64,000 nucleotides of DNA from CAHJXG01 sp964235485 (GTDB taxonomy: Bacteria; Pseudomonadota; Alphaproteobacteria; Acetobacterales; Acetobacteraceae), in NCBI GenBank assembly GCA_964235485.1, contig CAXSAZ010000001.1, positions 409,063 through 473,062 of the forward strand, read 5' to 3'. The translations under genes and the position numbers were made by a program. The notes beneath the pieces are model-generated. The model saw nothing but the letters and a program-made list of their open reading frames with translations, was not told the origin of the DNA and did not search any database. Below are positions 17,962 to 29,134 of this stretch, in pieces. Position 1 is the stretch's first letter. Every line of letters starts with the position of its first letter.

Positions 17962-18849
17962 TCAAGACTTCCGCAGCACGATGCGTGCGATGATGTTGAG
18001 CAGCAGGACGCTCACGGTGATGAGCAGCGCGCCGGTCCAGGCCAGCGACACCCAATCCTCGTACGGCGACCCGGCATAAGCGTAGATCGTCAGCGGCAGG
18101 CTCGACATCGCGTGCGTCAGGCTCACCGACCAGGTGAGGTTGCCCAGCGAGGTGAACAGCAGCGGCGCCGTCTCGCCCGCGATGCGCGCGATGCCCAGCA
18201 GCACGCCGGTGATCAGGCCCGACATGACGGAGCGGTAGCAGATCAGCGTGATCATCTTCCACTTCGGCGAGCCGAGGCCCATCACCGCTTCCCGCAGCGT
18301 GTTCGGGATGAGCTGCAGCATGTCCTCCGTGGTGCGGACGACGATGGGGATGATGATGATGGCCAGCGCCACCGCGCCCGCGATGCCGGAGAAGCCGCCG
18401 AACGGCAGCACCAGCAACTGGTAAACGAACAGGCCGATCAGGATGGAGGGCGCGGACAGCAGCACGTCGGACACGAAGCGCACCGCGTTTCCCAGGCGGG
18501 AACCACGGGCATACTCGGCCAGGTAGGTTCCGACCAGGATGCCGATGGGCGTGCCGATGGCGGTGCCCAGACCGACCTGGATCACCGTGCCGATGATGGC
18601 GTTCAGCAGCCCGCCGCCGGAGCCGGGCGGGCGCGTGACCTCCGTGAAGACCTGCGGCCCCATCGCCTGCAGGCCGCGCCAGAACAGGGTGAACAGGATC
18701 GACGCCAGGAACACGAGGCCCAGCACCGTCGAGACGACCGCAAGCCCGGTCATCACCCGGTCCCGCCGGCGCCGGCGCCGGCCGAGGCGGGACGCAGCCG
18801 CGCCGTCCCGCGGCGGCATGGCGGCCAGGGTCGCGCCGCTCATGCTCAT
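17962..18849 (-). CDS. pstA: Phosphate ABC transporter permease PstA
   Basis: A 295-residue inner-membrane permease with six predicted membrane helices, the first after an Arg-rich cytoplasmic stretch (RLGRRRRRRDRVM). The permease coupling motif with the EA..G pattern is seen in NTLREAVMGLGSPKWKMI. The ATG at 18849 overlaps the pstC stop by four bases (ATGA), which decides the start; a second ATG two codons later is possible. Confidence 0.96.
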   Translation of the reverse strand: MSMSGATLAAMPPRDGAAASRLGRRRRRRDRVMTGLAVVSTVLGLVFLASILFTLFWRGLQAMGPQVFTEVTRPPGSGGGLLNAIIGTVIQVGLGTAIGTPIGILVGTYLAEYARGSRLGNAVRFVSDVLLSAPSILIGLFVYQLLVLPFGGFSGIAGAVALAIIIIPIVVRTTEDMLQLIPNTLREAVMGLGSPKWKMITLICYRSVMSGLITGVLLGIARIAGETAPLLFTSLGNLTWSVSLTHAMSSLPLTIYAYAGSPYEDWVSLAWTGALLITVSVLLLNIIARIVLRKS

Positions 18850-19829
18850 GCCCCCTTCGCCGAGGGCCGCAGCAGCAGGCGGGAGATCGCCAGCACGATG
18901 AACGACAGCACGAACAGGATAAAGCCGAGCGCCAGCAGCGCCGAAAGCTTTAGGCTGCCCTCGCCGGCCTCGCCGAACTCGAGCGCCACGAGCGAGGCGA
19001 TGGTGTTGCCGGGTCCGAACAGCGTCGTGGACACGCGGTTGGCGTTGCCGATCACGAAGGTGACGGCCAGCGTCTCCCCCAAGGCCCGGCCGAGGCCCAG
19101 CATGATGCCGCCCACCACGGAGGTGCGGGTGTAGGGCAGCACGACGCTCCGCATCACCTCCCACCGGGTGGCGCCGAGGCCGTAGGCGCTTTCCTTGTAA
19201 ACGGGCGGCACGGTGGCGAACACGTCGCGCATGGTGGCGGCGACGAAGGGGATGATCATCACCGCGAGGATCAGCGCGGCCGTCAGGATGCCGGTGCCGA
19301 AAGGCGGGCCGGCGAACAGGGCGCCGATCAGCGGCAGCTCGCCGATGCTGTCGATCACCGCGGGCTGCACCACCTGCGCCATGAACGGCACGATCACGAA
19401 GAAGCCCCACATGCCGAAGATGATGCTGGGCACCGCCGCCAGCAGCTCGACCGCCGTGCCGACGGGGCGGCGGAGCCAGCCGGGCGCCAGCTCGGTCAGG
19501 AAGAACGCGATGCCGAAGGCGACCGGCACGGCGAGGAGGATCGCGAGAACCGCGGTGACGACCGTGCCGTAGATCGGCACCAGCGCGCCGTATTGGTCGG
19601 CGACGGGATCCCAAAGCTCGGTCCAGACGAAGGCCAGCCCGAAGCGCCGAAAGGCCGGCAGCGCGCCGATGAACAGCTCGACGATGATGGCGCCGAGCAG
19701 GATGAGCACGAACACCCCGGCCAGGCGGCAGGCCCACTCGAAGATCGCGTCGCCGCCGGGTCCGCCGCGCCGCTGCGTGGCGGGGGCGGCGTGGGCTGCG
19801 GGGAGGGCGGTGCTTATGGCCTGCTGCAC
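18846..19829 (-). CDS. pstC: Phosphate ABC transporter permease PstC
   Basis: A 327-residue inner-membrane permease, partner of PstA. Six hydrophobic segments follow a hydrophilic 30-residue N-terminus; the ATPase-contact EAA-like loop is YKESAYGLGATRWEVMRSVVLPY. It ends inside the pstA start and begins 64 bases after pstS, as usual in pstSCAB-phoU operons. Confidence 0.96.
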   Translation of the reverse strand: MQQAISTALPAAHAAPATQRRGGPGGDAIFEWACRLAGVFVLILLGAIIVELFIGALPAFRRFGLAFVWTELWDPVADQYGALVPIYGTVVTAVLAILLAVPVAFGIAFFLTELAPGWLRRPVGTAVELLAAVPSIIFGMWGFFVIVPFMAQVVQPAVIDSIGELPLIGALFAGPPFGTGILTAALILAVMIIPFVAATMRDVFATVPPVYKESAYGLGATRWEVMRSVVLPYTRTSVVGGIMLGLGRALGETLAVTFVIGNANRVSTTLFGPGNTIASLVALEFGEAGEGSLKLSALLALGFILFVLSFIVLAISRLLLRPSAKGA

Positions 19830-19893
19830 TGGACGTTCCGTTGAGAGAGTGTCATCGGGGGCGGGGCCGCCGCTCGGAGCGGCCCCGACACGC

Positions 19894-20934
19894 CTATTGC
19901 GACGCCAGCGACTGGCCGTCCGGACCCTTGATCTCGGCCTTCCACGCCGCCCGCACCGCGGTCTGCACCGTGTTGGGCAGCGGGATGTATTCGAGATCCT
20001 GCGCCAGCTTGCCGCCGTTGGTGTAGGCCCAATCGAAGAACTTCAGCACGGCTGCCGTGCGGGCCGGGTCCTTCGGGTCCTTGGGCAGCAGGATGAACGT
20101 TGGGGACACGATGGGCCAGCTCGTGGCGCCCGGCTGGTCGATCAGGTTGGCCGCGAAGTTCGGCGTGGACCATTCCGCGTTCTGCGCCGCGGCGATGAAG
20201 CTTTCGGCCGAGGGGCTTACGAAGCTGCCGGCCTTGTTGCGCAACTGGGTGGAAACCAGCTTGTTCTGCGTGGCGTAAGCGTTCTCGACGTAGCCGATGG
20301 CGCCGCGGGTGTTGCGCACGGTGCCGGCGACCCCCTCATTGCCCTTGGACCCGGTGCCCGAGGGGAAGCGGACGGAGGTGCCGACGCCGACCTTCCCCTT
20401 CCACTCCGGCGACACCGCCGACAAGTAGGACGCCCAAACGAAAGTGGTGCCCGAGCCGTCCGCGCGATACACGGGCGCAATCGCCAGGTTCGGCAGCGTG
20501 ACGCCCTCGTTCAGCGCGGCGATCTTCTGGTCGTTCCACTTGGCGATCTTGCCGAGATAGATGTCGGCCAGCACGTCGCCGGTCAGCTTCAATTGGTTGT
20601 CGGCGACGCCGGGCAGGTTCACGATGGCGACCACGGCGCCCATGACCGACGGGAACTGCAGCAGGTTGGCTTCCTTCAGCGCCGCGTCGGTCATCGGCGC
20701 GTCGGACGCGCCGAAATCCACCGTGCGGTTCTTGATCTGCGTCTGCCCGGCGCCGGAGCCGACAGATTGGTAGTTCAACTGGACGCCGATCGCCTTTTGC
20801 GCCGCTTCGCCCCATTTCTGGTACACCGGGTTGGGGAACGATGCCCCGGCGCCGGTGATCTGCTGCGCCGCCGCGGGGAACGCCACCATGCACCCTAGCG
20901 CAGCCGTCGCCAGCATCTTCGTCATCAAGCTCAT
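19894..20934 (-). CDS. pstS: Periplasmic phosphate-binding protein PstS
   Basis: High-affinity periplasmic phosphate receptor (346 residues). The signal peptide is MSLMTKMLATAALGCMVAFP followed by AAAQ; mature protein opens with ITGAGASFPNPVYQKW. Phosphate-binding loops GAGASFP, SVGSGAG, DFGASDAPM and RADGSGTTFVW are all recognisable. The ATG at 20934 is preferred to an upstream in-frame codon at 21006 because it follows an AAGGAA ribosome-binding site and begins a clean signal peptide. It is the first gene behind the Pho box at 21032-21060. Confidence 0.97.
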   Translation of the reverse strand: MSLMTKMLATAALGCMVAFPAAAQQITGAGASFPNPVYQKWGEAAQKAIGVQLNYQSVGSGAGQTQIKNRTVDFGASDAPMTDAALKEANLLQFPSVMGAVVAIVNLPGVADNQLKLTGDVLADIYLGKIAKWNDQKIAALNEGVTLPNLAIAPVYRADGSGTTFVWASYLSAVSPEWKGKVGVGTSVRFPSGTGSKGNEGVAGTVRNTRGAIGYVENAYATQNKLVSTQLRNKAGSFVSPSAESFIAAAQNAEWSTPNFAANLIDQPGATSWPIVSPTFILLPKDPKDPARTAAVLKFFDWAYTNGGKLAQDLEYIPLPNTVQTAVRAAWKAEIKGPDGQSLASQ

Positions 20935-21031
20935 GCGGTTTTCCTTGTTGAGGAACGGCCGCTGCTGTGGCCGCTGTGGCCCGGCAGGTCCGGCGAATAG
21001 GCGCACCCTAGGCAGAAACGGCGACGCGCAT

Positions 21032-21060
21032 GTTGCAGATTTATGACGTTTCCATGACAG
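21032..21060 (-). promoter_or_regulatory. Pho box of three 7-base repeats upstream of pstS
   Basis: Reading the minus strand, CTGTCAT (21060-21054), ACGTCAT (21049-21043) and CTGCAAC (21038-21032) are spaced by the 4-base gaps GGAA and AAAT. This reproduces the PhoB-binding pattern of 7-base direct repeats on an 11-base period; the first matches the consensus exactly. It lies about 100 bases before the pstS start. PhoB binding is inferred from the match and from phoB being in the same operon. Confidence 0.88.
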
Positions 21061-21079
21061 AAGGCGCCGATTATTGCGC

Positions 21080-22123
21080 TCACGTCCAATATAGAAGACG
21101 TGCTGCCGGCAGCCGCCGGGTCAGCGCGGCTTCGAGGGTCGCGCGCATCTCGGCCATCTGCTCCTTCGGGAACACCCATTTGACCGAGCCGAACTTGGTC
21201 ATCTTCCGCGCCCGCTGCGCCTCGTCCATTTCCAGCGCGCTGCCGGGATACCAGCCGGCGAGCACCTCCTTCGACTTCGGGGTGAAGCGGTGGGTGATCA
21301 GCTCGGCCGTGAGGTCCACGTCGGCGATGCCGTCGAGCGCCACGGCGACATCGGCGAACAGGCGCTCATAGGCCGCCGCCCAATCCGGCACCCGCATGAT
21401 GGGCGCAACCGTGAGGCCGACCGGGTAGCCCGCCCCGGCCACCGCGCGGAGCGCCGCGAGCCGGGCCGCCATGCGGGGCGCGCCGCCCTCGTGCCGCTCG
21501 GCCGCTTGGGCATTGACGGAGAAGCGGATGCGCGTCCGCCTGTTGTGGGACAGGTCCAGCAGCGGCCCGACCGCGTCGAACTTGGTGGTGAAGCGAAGCT
21601 GCACCGGGGCATTCCAAGCGCCGAAATGGGCGATGCAGGCGGCGAGGCCGCCGGTCAGGTGCTCGATGGCCAGCGGGTCGGTGTAGCAGGAGCACTCGAA
21701 CGTCGTGCCCTCCGCCGCGCGCTCCGGGGACAAGGAGGTGACGCGGCCTTGGCCCACGGCGGCGGGCAGCTCGGCCAGGATTTCCGGCAGATTGGCGTAG
21801 GCGCGGATGATCGGCGGACCCGCGAGCGAGCCGGCGAGGTAGCAATAGGAGCAATGAGCCGGGCAGCCCTCGGCCAGGTCGAACCGCCAATCGGCGCTGG
21901 GCGGGATCGCCTGCAGGCGGCGCCGGCTGGGGCTTGCGGTGACGACGGCCATGGTGGTCTTGGCGTCGCGGTAGGCGTCCGGCAGCCCGCTCAGCCGGTC
22001 GGCGGGGAGCCGCACGACCTCGGCGCCGAGGGTGGCGGCGCGCTCCACGGCCGCGGCGCCGGACGGCCAGGCGAGGGCGGAAGGCGTGACCAGCACGCGG
22101 CGGGGTATCCAGGGACGGGGCAT
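21080..22123 (-). CDS. Spore photoproduct lyase family radical SAM protein
   Basis: A 347-residue radical SAM protein. The cluster-binding C87-xxx-C91-xx-C94 (CPAHCSYC) has the CxxxCxxC spacing, and FECSCYTDPLAIEHLTGG matches the region around the hydrogen-donating Cys of Bacillus SplB, with C146 the likely counterpart. SPL reverses the UV-induced spore photoproduct thymine dimer. Proteins of this family occur in non-spore-forming proteobacteria, where their substrate is uncertain. It is transcribed away from the same 144-base region that starts with the pstS promoter but on the same strand, upstream of it; no terminator was found between them. Confidence 0.88.
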   Translation of the reverse strand: MPRPWIPRRVLVTPSALAWPSGAAAVERAATLGAEVVRLPADRLSGLPDAYRDAKTTMAVVTASPSRRRLQAIPPSADWRFDLAEGCPAHCSYCYLAGSLAGPPIIRAYANLPEILAELPAAVGQGRVTSLSPERAAEGTTFECSCYTDPLAIEHLTGGLAACIAHFGAWNAPVQLRFTTKFDAVGPLLDLSHNRRTRIRFSVNAQAAERHEGGAPRMAARLAALRAVAGAGYPVGLTVAPIMRVPDWAAAYERLFADVAVALDGIADVDLTAELITHRFTPKSKEVLAGWYPGSALEMDEAQRARKMTKFGSVKWVFPKEQMAEMRATLEAALTRRLPAARLLYWT

Positions 22124-22172
22124 GACGGGAATGTCGGGTGCGCGCCGCGATATGCCAGCCCGCGCGGCCCGG

Positions 22173-22337
22173 CTAGTCGGGGCTGCCGAGCGCCCGATAC
22201 ATCTCGGCCAAATGCGGGCTCATCGGCAGGTTCAGGGCCGCGCCGGTCGGCAAAGGCGCCGTGAGCCAGCGGTTGTGGCCTGCAAGGCACCGATCAGCAC
22301 CGCCCCTTCCTCCGCCCGGGCGCCCGCCGCCAGGATG
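22173..22337 (-). pseudogene. 3' remnant of an unrecognised gene, frameshifted
   Basis: Directly after the symporter stop, one frame reads ILAAGARAEEGAVLIGAL as natural-looking protein and then turns to shadow-like text; a second frame takes over with GHNRWLTAPLPTGAALNLP followed by MSPHLAEMYRALGSPD and a stop at 22173. Together they look like the last 55 residues of one protein interrupted by a single frameshift. There is no start codon with a ribosome-binding site. I cannot name the family. Confidence 0.4.
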
Positions 22338-23609
22338 TCACGCCGGCTGGCCTTCCATCTCCTTGATCGTCGGCACGGTCTCGGCGTCGGTGACGAGCTG
22401 GCCTTCCCACTTGGCCACCACGGCGGTCGCCAGCGAGTTGCCGATGACATTGGTGGCGGAGCGGCCCATGTCGAGAAAGGTGTCGATGCCCAGGATCAGC
22501 AGCAGCCCTTCCTCCGGCAAGCCGAACTGCCCAAGCGTCGCCGCGATCACCACGAGCGAGGCGCGCGGCACCCCGGCCACGCCCTTGCTGGTCAGCATGA
22601 GCGTCAGCAGCATGGCGATCTGGGTGCCGAAGCTCAGCGGGATGTCGTAGGCCTGGGCGATGAACACGCTGGCAAAGGTGCAGTACATCATCGTGCCATC
22701 GAGGTTGAACGAATAGCCGAGCGGCAGGACGAAGCTGGAAATCTTGGTGGAGATCGGGAACTTCGCCAACTGCTCCAGCATCTTCGGATAAGCGGCCTCC
22801 GAGCTTGCGGTGGAGAAGGCGAGCAGGAACGGTTCCTGCACCAGGGCCACCAGGCGCTTCACTGCGGGACCCAGGATCAAGAAGCCGGCGATCACCAGCA
22901 TCAGCCACAGGCAGACCAGGCCGACGTAGAACTCGCCCATGAACTTCGCGTAGTTCACCAGGATGCCGAGGCCGTTGGTCGAGATCGTCGCCGCCATGGC
23001 GCAGAACACCGCGAGCGGCGCCAGCTTCATGACATAGCCGGTGACGGCCAGGATGATGTGGGACAGGCTCTCGATGCCCTTGAGCAGCGGCTTGGCACGC
23101 TCCGGCATGGCGGCGCAGGCGATGCCGAAGAACACGGAAAACACCACGATCTGCAGGATCTCGTTGTCCACCATCGGGCGGATCGCGCTGTCGGGGAAGA
23201 CGTGCTTCACGAAGCCGTCCACCGACATGGCGTGCGCGTCGATGCCGGAGGCGACGCCGCTCACGACTTTGTGGACGCCAACGCCCGGCTCGAACAGGTT
23301 GACCAGCACCAGCCCGAGGCTGAGCGACACCAAGGATGCGCTGATGAACCACAGCATCGCCTTGCCGCCGACCCGGCCCACTGCGCCCGCGTCCGACATA
23401 TGGCCAATGCCCACCACCAGCGTGGAGAACACCAGGGGGGCGATGATCATCTTGATCAGCCGCAGGAAGATCGTGCTGCCGATCCCGACGTAGCCGGCGA
23501 TGAGCTTATGCGTGGCCGGGTCCGCGATCTGCGCATGGACCAAGCCGCCGACCGCGATGCCGAGCAGCATCGCAATCAGGATGTAGGTCGTCATCCGGCT
23601 CGATTTCAT
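22338..23609 (-). CDS. Dicarboxylate/amino acid:cation symporter (DctA/GltP family)
   Basis: A 423-residue inner-membrane symporter that takes up C4-dicarboxylates or glutamate/aspartate with protons or sodium. Family landmarks are present: the serine-rich re-entrant loop FSTASSEAAYPKMLEQL, PLGYSFNLDGTMMY in helix 7, the second re-entrant loop MLTSKGVAGVPRASLVVI and DMGRSATNVIGNSLA in helix 8. Dicarboxylate versus glutamate use cannot be decided from the motifs alone. It stands alone; 118 bases separate it from gcvP upstream. Confidence 0.94.
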   Translation of the reverse strand: MKSSRMTTYILIAMLLGIAVGGLVHAQIADPATHKLIAGYVGIGSTIFLRLIKMIIAPLVFSTLVVGIGHMSDAGAVGRVGGKAMLWFISASLVSLSLGLVLVNLFEPGVGVHKVVSGVASGIDAHAMSVDGFVKHVFPDSAIRPMVDNEILQIVVFSVFFGIACAAMPERAKPLLKGIESLSHIILAVTGYVMKLAPLAVFCAMAATISTNGLGILVNYAKFMGEFYVGLVCLWLMLVIAGFLILGPAVKRLVALVQEPFLLAFSTASSEAAYPKMLEQLAKFPISTKISSFVLPLGYSFNLDGTMMYCTFASVFIAQAYDIPLSFGTQIAMLLTLMLTSKGVAGVPRASLVVIAATLGQFGLPEEGLLLILGIDTFLDMGRSATNVIGNSLATAVVAKWEGQLVTDAETVPTIKEMEGQPA

Positions 23610-23727
23610 CCCTTGGCCTCCGCACCGCGCCGAACGCCGGCGTAAGCGGCCAGCTTCCTACGGGGGGCACGGACTTGCAATCGGATTGCCGCGGCTTGCC
23701 GCCTTGTGATGCTTGCGGACGGCGCGC

Positions 23728-26606
<2,879 letters not shown>

Positions 26607-26607
<1 letters not shown>

Positions 26608-26981
26608 CACAGGCTGTCCACCAGGGCCTTGTAGGCGGCCTCGTCCATCAGGGCGGCGAAGCTCGCGGGGTCCGACAATTCCATGCGGAAGAACCAGCCG
26701 TCGCCACCCGCAGCGCGGTTGACGAGCGCCGGGTCGTCCACGACGGCCTCGTTGGTTTCCGTCACGCGGCCGGCGAGCGGGGCGTAAACGTCGGACGCCG
26801 CCTTGACGCTTTCCACCACGGCGCAGGCTTCGCCGTCCGCGACCTCGCGGCCGGGCTTGGGCAACTCGACGAACACGACATCGCCCAGCGCCTCCTGCGC
26901 ATGGTTTGTCACGCCGACGGTGGCGGTGGCGCCGTCCAGGCGGACCCATTCATGGTCCTTGGTGTAGCGGGTCTCGGTCAT
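26607..26981 (-). CDS. gcvH: Glycine cleavage system H protein
   Basis: Lipoyl carrier protein (124 residues) shuttling the aminomethyl intermediate among P, T and L proteins. The lipoylated lysine is K60 in VESVKAASDVYAP. KDHEWVRLDG at the N-terminus and DGWFFRMEL near the C-terminus are typical. It lies 16 bases after gcvT and overlaps gcvP by one base. Confidence 0.98.
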
Positions 26982-26997
26982 GCGGGGCGGCTCCGGA

Positions 26998-28134
26998 TCA
27001 GGCTTTGTTGAAGCGGTGCGGGACGAAGGGCAGGGGGACGACCTGCGCCGGCAGGATGTTGTCGCGCACCAGCAATTGCAGCTCGGTGCCCGGCGCCGAC
27101 ACGTCCCGGCGCACGTAGCCCATTGCGACCGGTGCGCCGAGCGTGGGCGAGAAGCCGCCCGAGGTGACGCCGCCGGCAGAGGTGCCGTCCGCGCCCACGA
27201 TGGGGGTCAAGGCGCGCGCCGGAGCCTTGCCGGTCGGCCGCAGCCCGACGCGCAGCCGGTGCGGCCCGGTCTTCAACTGGTCCAGCACCACCGTCGCCCC
27301 GGCGAACCCGCCCTCCGCCCGGCGCCGCTTGCCGATGGTCCAGGCGAGGTCCGCCTCCACGGGCGTCGTCAACTCGTCGATGTCGGTGCCGTATAGGCAC
27401 AGCCCAGCTTCTAGCCGCAGGCTGTCCCGTGCGCCCAGCCCGGCCGGCAGCACGCCGGGTTCGGCGAGCAACTGGGTCGCCAGCGCCTCCGCCTCCTCCG
27501 CCGCGACCGAGATCTCGAAGCCGTCCTCCCCGGTGTAGCCGGAGCGGCTGATCCAGGCGGCGATGCCGCCGACCGGCGCCTCGGTCACGCCCATGAAGGG
27601 CAGCGCCGCCGCGGCCGGGCACAGGCGCGCCATGACGCCGGCCGCGGCCGGGCCTTGCAGCGCCAGCAGCGCGCGGTCCGGGTGCTGGTCAAAGGATAGG
27701 CCGGGCGGCAGGCCCTGCGCGATGTGGTGCGCGTCGGCCTCCTTGCGGCTGGCGTTGACGACGATCATCAAGCGGTCGCCGTAGTTCGCGACCATGAGGT
27801 CATCGAGGATGCCGCCGATGTCGTTCAGCAGCAGCGTGTAGCGTTGCCGGCCCGGCGCAAGCGCCTGGAAGTCGCCGGGCGCCAAGCCTTCCAACGCCGC
27901 GGCGGCGCCGTCGCCGCTCAAGGTGAACTGGCCCATGTGCGACACGTCGAACAGGCTGGCGCCGCTTCGCGTGTGCAGGTGCTCGGCCAGCACGCCGGGT
28001 CCATACTGCACCGGAAGCGAATAGCCGGCGAACGGCACCATGCGCGCGCCCAGGCGGCGGTGCAGCGCGTCGAGCGGCGTGGTGCGCAACTCGTCCGGCG
28101 GATCGGCCTCGATGTTCAGGACGGGTTCGGCCAT
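26998..28134 (-). CDS. gcvT: Aminomethyltransferase, glycine cleavage T protein
   Basis: Tetrahydrofolate-dependent T protein (378 residues) that releases ammonia and forms 5,10-methylene-THF. Motifs visible are LFDVSHMGQF near residue 63, the SRSGYTGEDGFEI folate-site segment and GLGARDSLRLEAGLCLYG. The ATG at 28134 follows a GGAG site and is the first in-frame start after the riboswitch; the frame stays open further upstream, but there it covers riboswitch sequence. First gene of gcvTHP. Confidence 0.97.
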   Translation of the reverse strand: MAEPVLNIEADPPDELRTTPLDALHRRLGARMVPFAGYSLPVQYGPGVLAEHLHTRSGASLFDVSHMGQFTLSGDGAAAALEGLAPGDFQALAPGRQRYTLLLNDIGGILDDLMVANYGDRLMIVVNASRKEADAHHIAQGLPPGLSFDQHPDRALLALQGPAAAGVMARLCPAAAALPFMGVTEAPVGGIAAWISRSGYTGEDGFEISVAAEEAEALATQLLAEPGVLPAGLGARDSLRLEAGLCLYGTDIDELTTPVEADLAWTIGKRRRAEGGFAGATVVLDQLKTGPHRLRVGLRPTGKAPARALTPIVGADGTSAGGVTSGGFSPTLGAPVAMGYVRRDVSAPGTELQLLVRDNILPAQVVPLPFVPHRFNKA

Positions 28135-28154
28135 GGGCGAAAACTCCGGACGCA

Positions 28155-28190
28155 GGGTCGCCCGCCGGCGGCTGCCAACGGGTGCGACCC
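28155..28190 (-). promoter_or_regulatory. Inverted repeat between the glycine riboswitch and gcvT
   Basis: GGGTCGC at 28155-28161 pairs with GCGACCC at 28184-28190. The distal arm abuts the 3' strand of the second aptamer's P1 helix, and the proximal arm is about 20 bases before the gcvT start. It is a candidate expression platform whose pairing could compete with P1; no T-tract follows, so control of translation is more likely than termination. Confidence 0.4.
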
Positions 28191-28380
28191 CCCTCTGTCC
28201 GGGAAACCTGAGAGATTCGGGCGCTCTCCCGGGCGCCGTTACTCCGTCGGTGCGGCGGCCACGTAACGGCCGCCGGCTTTCCAGAGGTCCTAAAAACCCT
28301 CGCGGTCCTGGGAGCCTGAGCGTTTCCGGGGGCCGGTTGCGCCTTCGGCGGCTGGGTGGAGCCAGCACTCTCCCGCGGGG
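28190..28380 (-). ncRNA. Tandem glycine riboswitch
   Basis: Two glycine aptamers lie in series upstream of gcvT. The first (about 28301-28380) reads GGGAGAG, then CGCCGAAGGCGCAA, GGAAACGCTCAGGC and AGGACCGC. The second (about 28190-28289) has a P1 helix of CCTCTGG with ACAGAGG, plus CACCGACGGAGTAACGGC, CTCTCAGG and GGACAGAGG. A short A/T-rich linker joins them. These are the conserved cores of the cooperative glycine riboswitch, which normally turns gcv expression on when glycine is high. The RNA ends about 55 bases before gcvT. Confidence 0.93.
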
Positions 28381-28690
28381 GATGGTTTGGACACCTGCAC
28401 CATGACGCGATTCGACGCCGGAATCAATGCTGCCGTCCATGTCAGCAACGTCCATCCATTGTTTACGCCGCTGGCCGCTGATGCACATGGAGCCTTTATC
28501 GGGCGCGCCTTACCTTTTCCGTCGATCCTGGGAACCCATGGATCGGCCCTTGAATGCGATGGCGGGACGTGCCCCGCGGCACGTCAAGGCGCCTCAGCCG
28601 GAACGGCTGCGACGGTTCCCAGGTGCCGTTCTCTTGCAGGAGCTTTCCTTGCTTCAACACATAGGTCTTGCCGCCAAGCCGCCAGCGCCG

Positions 28691-29134
28691 ATGGGGATGG
28701 AGGACGGGCCTTCCCGACTCAGCCCCGCCGAGGCCGCCTTGCTGGCGATGGCCGATCCAAGCCCGGACAGCCGCATCAGCCTGATCGGCCCCAACACCCT
28801 GGAATTGCTGTGCGCGCTGCTTCGCCGGGGCAGCGCCGAGGTTTGCGCGACGCGGATCTGCGATTGGCCCAAGGCGCGCACGGCGGACGTGGCCATCATT
28901 CCCAGCATCCGTTCGCCCGACCATCTGACACGGTCAATCGCCCATGCCCGGCGAGTCCTGGCGCCGCTCGGCACGGTTGCCCTCCACCTGGACGCGCCGG
29001 CCGATGCGCTGGCCCGGCAGGCCAGCCAGCTTCTGCTGCTGCATGGCTTCACCGGCCTCCGCAAGACGGGCGGTGCCGAAGGGAGCCTGATCCGTGCCGA
29101 GCTGCCGCTGCATGGGAGCTTGGCATGCGCTTGA
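28691..29134 (+). CDS. Methyltransferase-like protein, start uncertain
   Basis: A 147-residue frame with genome-like codon use from 28691 onward. The middle reads as a Rossmann-type strand-helix series (ISLIGPNTLELLCALLRRG, then ARRVLAPLGTVALHLD), resembling the second half of a SAM-dependent methyltransferase, but the GxGxG motif is replaced by GPNT. The frame stays open back to an ATG at 28427, though codon use between 28427 and 28690 is weaker, and no ATG has a strong ribosome-binding site. It overlaps the aldolase gene by 10 bases. Function unproven. Confidence 0.45.
   Translation: MGMEDGPSRLSPAEAALLAMADPSPDSRISLIGPNTLELLCALLRRGSAEVCATRICDWPKARTADVAIIPSIRSPDHLTRSIAHARRVLAPLGTVALHLDAPADALARQASQLLLLHGFTGLRKTGGAEGSLIRAELPLHGSLACA

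Noticed and set aside
28496..28924. Minus-strand frame with a plausible stretch GKTYVLKQGKLLQENG
   Set aside because: It turns into shadow-like sequence on both sides and has no start signal; the plus-strand frame has better codon use from 28691.
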